Positions 62,186 to 64,000 of a stretch of 64,000 bases of DNA are shown piece by piece. Made by a program: the position numbers and the translations under genes. Each line of letters starts with the position of its first letter. Within the stretch, counting starts at the first letter, position 1. Location of the stretch: assembly GCF_001857965.1 (NCBI RefSeq), contig NZ_CP017774.1, positions 1,922,001-1,986,000 of the forward strand, written 5' to 3'. Source of the DNA: Flavobacterium commune (GTDB lineage: Bacteria; Bacteroidota; Bacteroidia; Flavobacteriales; Flavobacteriaceae). Under the pieces are notes generated by a model. It was not told the origin of the DNA. It saw nothing but the letters and a program-made list of their open reading frames with translations, and ran no database searches.

Positions 62186-63511
62186 TTAGTTTTCGTTTTT
62201 TTCAGGGCTAGGAATGTAATCCAATATTAATCGCTGGTTTGGATTTAGGTATTTTTGGGCAACGGCTCTAATTTCTTCTCTGGTAATAGAGTGGTAAATG
62301 TCAATATCGGTATTGATAAGATTTACATCGCCATAAAGCAGGTAATATTTGGCTAAATTTTCGGCAATTCCTTCTACACTTGAGTTTTGATTTACATATT
62401 GATTCTCAAATTGGTTCAGTAGTTTTTGATAATCTTTTTCAGAAATTAATTCTGTTTGAATTTTTACAATTTCTTCGTCAATTTCTCTAAGTAAATCTTC
62501 GTTGGTGAAGTTTGTCATTGGTAAGCCATATAATATGTACATGCCATAATCTTCCTGGTTAAAACCTACGGCGCCAATTTGCAGTGCTTTTTTCTTGTCA
62601 TCTACAATTTTTTTATACAATTTCGAACTTTTTCCATCGCTCAGATAAGAAGAGATAAAATCCAAAATGCGTGCATCTCTGGTTTTCATTGACGGAGTTC
62701 GGTAAGCAGCAACCAGCATCGGGATTTGAATATTTGGGTCGATGTGAGTTGCTTTGATAGTTTCGGTTATTGGTTTTTCGATAAAAGTTTCTCGTTTTAT
62801 TTCATCTCCTTTTTTAATTGGTCCAAAATATTTCTGAATCCATTCTTTCGCTTGTCCTTGTTCGAAATCGCCTGCTACAACTAAAACAGCGTTGTTTGGT
62901 ACATAGAATTTTTCGTTAAAAGCTTTAAAGTCTTCCAGTTTTGCGGAATTCAAATGTTCCGTAGAGCCTATAGTTGTCCAGCGGTAAGGATGATTGGTGA
63001 ATAAATTTTCTTTAACAGCTTCAATTATTTTGCCGTAAGGCTGGTTGTCATAGCGCGAATTTTTCTCTTCCTTAATTACTCCTTTTTGGGTGTCAACCCC
63101 AATTTGGTTAATTACAGGGTGCATTAATCTCTCGGATTCCATCCAAAGCGCCAGTTCTAAATTGTTAGAAGGGAAAACTTCGTAATAATAGGTTCGGTCG
63201 TCTGAAGTGTTAGCGTTGTTTACACCGCCGTTTGCCGTAACAATATTAAACCATTCGCCTCTTTTGATGTTTTGGGTTCCTTCGAATAATAAGTGTTCAA
63301 AAAAATGGGCAAAACCTGTTTTGTTTGGGTTTTCGTCTTTAGAGCCTACATGATACATTACCGAAGTAATAACTACAGGAGCGCTGTTGTCCTGATGTAA
63401 GATAACGTGCATGCCATTGTTTAAATCGTACTCTTCGAAAGTTATTTTTTGGGCTGTGGCGACACCGCCAAATAAAAGTGCAGTACTAATTGCCATTATT
63501 GTTTTTTTCAT
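62186..63511 (-). CDS. M16-family zinc peptidase, catalytic subunit
   Basis: 441 residues with a signal peptide (MKKTIMAISTALLFGGVATAQ). The inverted zinc motif HFFEH is intact in KTGFAHFFEHLLFEGT, and the downstream Glu ligand lies in the region VIKEEKNSRYDNQPYGKI. Two M16 lobes at about 25-240 and 245-435. It forms the active half of the heterodimer with the motif-less protein encoded 13 nt downstream. Likely degrades peptides in the periplasm. Identification is firm; the substrate is unknown. Confidence 0.93.
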   Translation of the reverse strand: MKKTIMAISTALLFGGVATAQKITFEEYDLNNGMHVILHQDNSAPVVITSVMYHVGSKDENPNKTGFAHFFEHLLFEGTQNIKRGEWFNIVTANGGVNNANTSDDRTYYYEVFPSNNLELALWMESERLMHPVINQIGVDTQKGVIKEEKNSRYDNQPYGKIIEAVKENLFTNHPYRWTTIGSTEHLNSAKLEDFKAFNEKFYVPNNAVLVVAGDFEQGQAKEWIQKYFGPIKKGDEIKRETFIEKPITETIKATHIDPNIQIPMLVAAYRTPSMKTRDARILDFISSYLSDGKSSKLYKKIVDDKKKALQIGAVGFNQEDYGMYILYGLPMTNFTNEDLLREIDEEIVKIQTELISEKDYQKLLNQFENQYVNQNSSVEGIAENLAKYYLLYGDVNLINTDIDIYHSITREEIRAVAQKYLNPNQRLILDYIPSPEKNEN

Positions 63512-63694
63512 ATAAGATTAGTAAAAAATAAGGTTGCAATACTTAATAGGTAATATTGTTAATCCAAAAATACTTTTTTTTAGTATTGATTTGGTAATCG
63601 AACTTTTTTTAACAAAAATATAAGTTATAATTGGGTTTCTAAAGTATTGAAAATAAAGTAAAAATGAGAAGAAATATTTTTTTAAATTTAGTGA

Positions 63695-63724
63695 TTGCGT
63701 GGTAAAAAAATAATTGTATATTTG
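63695..63724 (+). promoter_or_regulatory. Promoter of rplU
   Basis: TTG (63695-63697) and TATATTTG (63717-63724) fit -33 and -7 with 19 nt between. The ATG of rplU is at 63755. The rest of 63512-63694 is AT-rich and shows no gene. Confidence 0.6.
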
Positions 63725-63754
63725 CATCCTTAAAAATCAATAAATCAATTTGGT

Positions 63755-64000
63755 ATGTATGCAATCGTAGAGATAGCAGGGCAACAATTTAAAGTAAGCA
63801 AAGACTTAAAGGTTTATGTTCACCGTTTAGCTAGCGAAGAAGGATCAAAAGTTTCTTTTGATAAAGTTCTTTTGTTAGACGATAATGGGAATGTAACTTT
63901 GGGCGCCCCAGCTATAGAAGGTGCTTCAGTAGAAGCTAAAGTGTTACAACACTTAAAAGGAGACAAGGTTATCGTTTTCAAAAAGAAAAGAAGAAAAGGG
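63755..64000 (+). CDS. rplU: 50S ribosomal protein L21, 5' part (runs off the window)
   Basis: 82 codons are visible. [25 protein letters not shown] and the C-terminal portion [14 protein letters not shown] match bL21, which is about 100 residues or more. It binds 23S rRNA domain I. rpmA is usually next, beyond the window. The promoter is visible at 63717. The frame is clean to the edge. Confidence 0.95.
   Translation, partial: MYAIVEIAGQQFKVSKDLKVYVHRLASEEGSKVSFDKVLLLDDNGNVTLGAPAIEGASVEAKVLQHLKGDKVIVFKKKRRKG

Noticed and set aside
1..64000. tRNA, rRNA, integrase, transposase or prophage genes
   Set aside because: Looked for conserved tRNA T-loop sequences and typical mobile-element proteins; none seen. 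I cannot run a covariance model search.

Overview
The window looks like chromosomal DNA of a flavobacterium (Bacteroidota, Flavobacterium or a close relative). It is AT-rich, and most genes lack a clear Shine-Dalgarno sequence. Many are preceded by the Bacteroidota -7 element TAnnTTTG. The content is also typical: gliding genes gldE and gldD, a type IX secretion C-terminal domain on a giant surface protein followed by PorP/SprF and OmpA genes, a DUF3078 protein, and a TonB-dependent receptor with a carboxypeptidase-like N-terminal domain.

Region 1 (1-10140) is a phosphate-starvation locus. A truncated TonB-dependent receptor is divergent from a PhoB-type regulator. A PhoR-type kinase, a phosphate-selective porin O/P, PstS, PstC, PstA, PstB and PhoU follow. 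Upstream of the receptor, porin, pstS and pstC I see hexamers related to CTTAAT/GTTAAC at an 11-nt period, the geometry expected of Pho boxes. This ties the outer-membrane receptor and porin to the same regulon as the ABC transporter. PstC carries a periplasmic insert that resembles part of PstS.

Region 2 (10298-24307) holds a soluble GAF histidine kinase, a LuxR-type response regulator with a membrane histidine kinase, and, divergent from that pair, a 2424-residue secreted repeat protein with its PorP/SprF-like and OmpA-like partners.

Region 3 (24405-41741) is mostly metabolic and housekeeping: a glycosyltransferase, aspartate kinase, a GNAT acetyltransferase, fructose-1,6-bisphosphatase, a TerB-like protein, an operon of HupE-like protein, dCMP deaminase, S41 protease and small lipoprotein, a short flavoprotein, a DUF3109 protein, ribonucleotide reductase NrdB/NrdA, an RDD protein, an ABC exporter, and an ArsR regulator with a short-chain dehydrogenase.

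Region 4 (41983-56224) has a small unknown membrane protein, MetE divergent from an Lrp/AsnC regulator, dGTPase, a DUF3078 protein with Dxs, TadA, an AraC regulator divergent from an MFS exporter, an orphan hypothetical gene bracketed by two almost identical terminators, RNase G, a 30-codon very basic protein, and an HU-type DNA-binding protein.

Region 5 (56356-64000) is the mutY-ssb-gldE-gldD-eamA gene group, a pair of M16 peptidases (one with and one without the catalytic motif), and the start of rplU.

Short dispersed palindromic elements sit between many genes. I saw no tRNA, rRNA, CRISPR array, transposase, integrase or prophage. No obvious defence system is present. The items most worth a second look are the phased Pho-box promoters, the PstS-like insert in PstC, three promoters that place the -7 element exactly 4 nt before the ATG, and the orphan gene between duplicated terminators.
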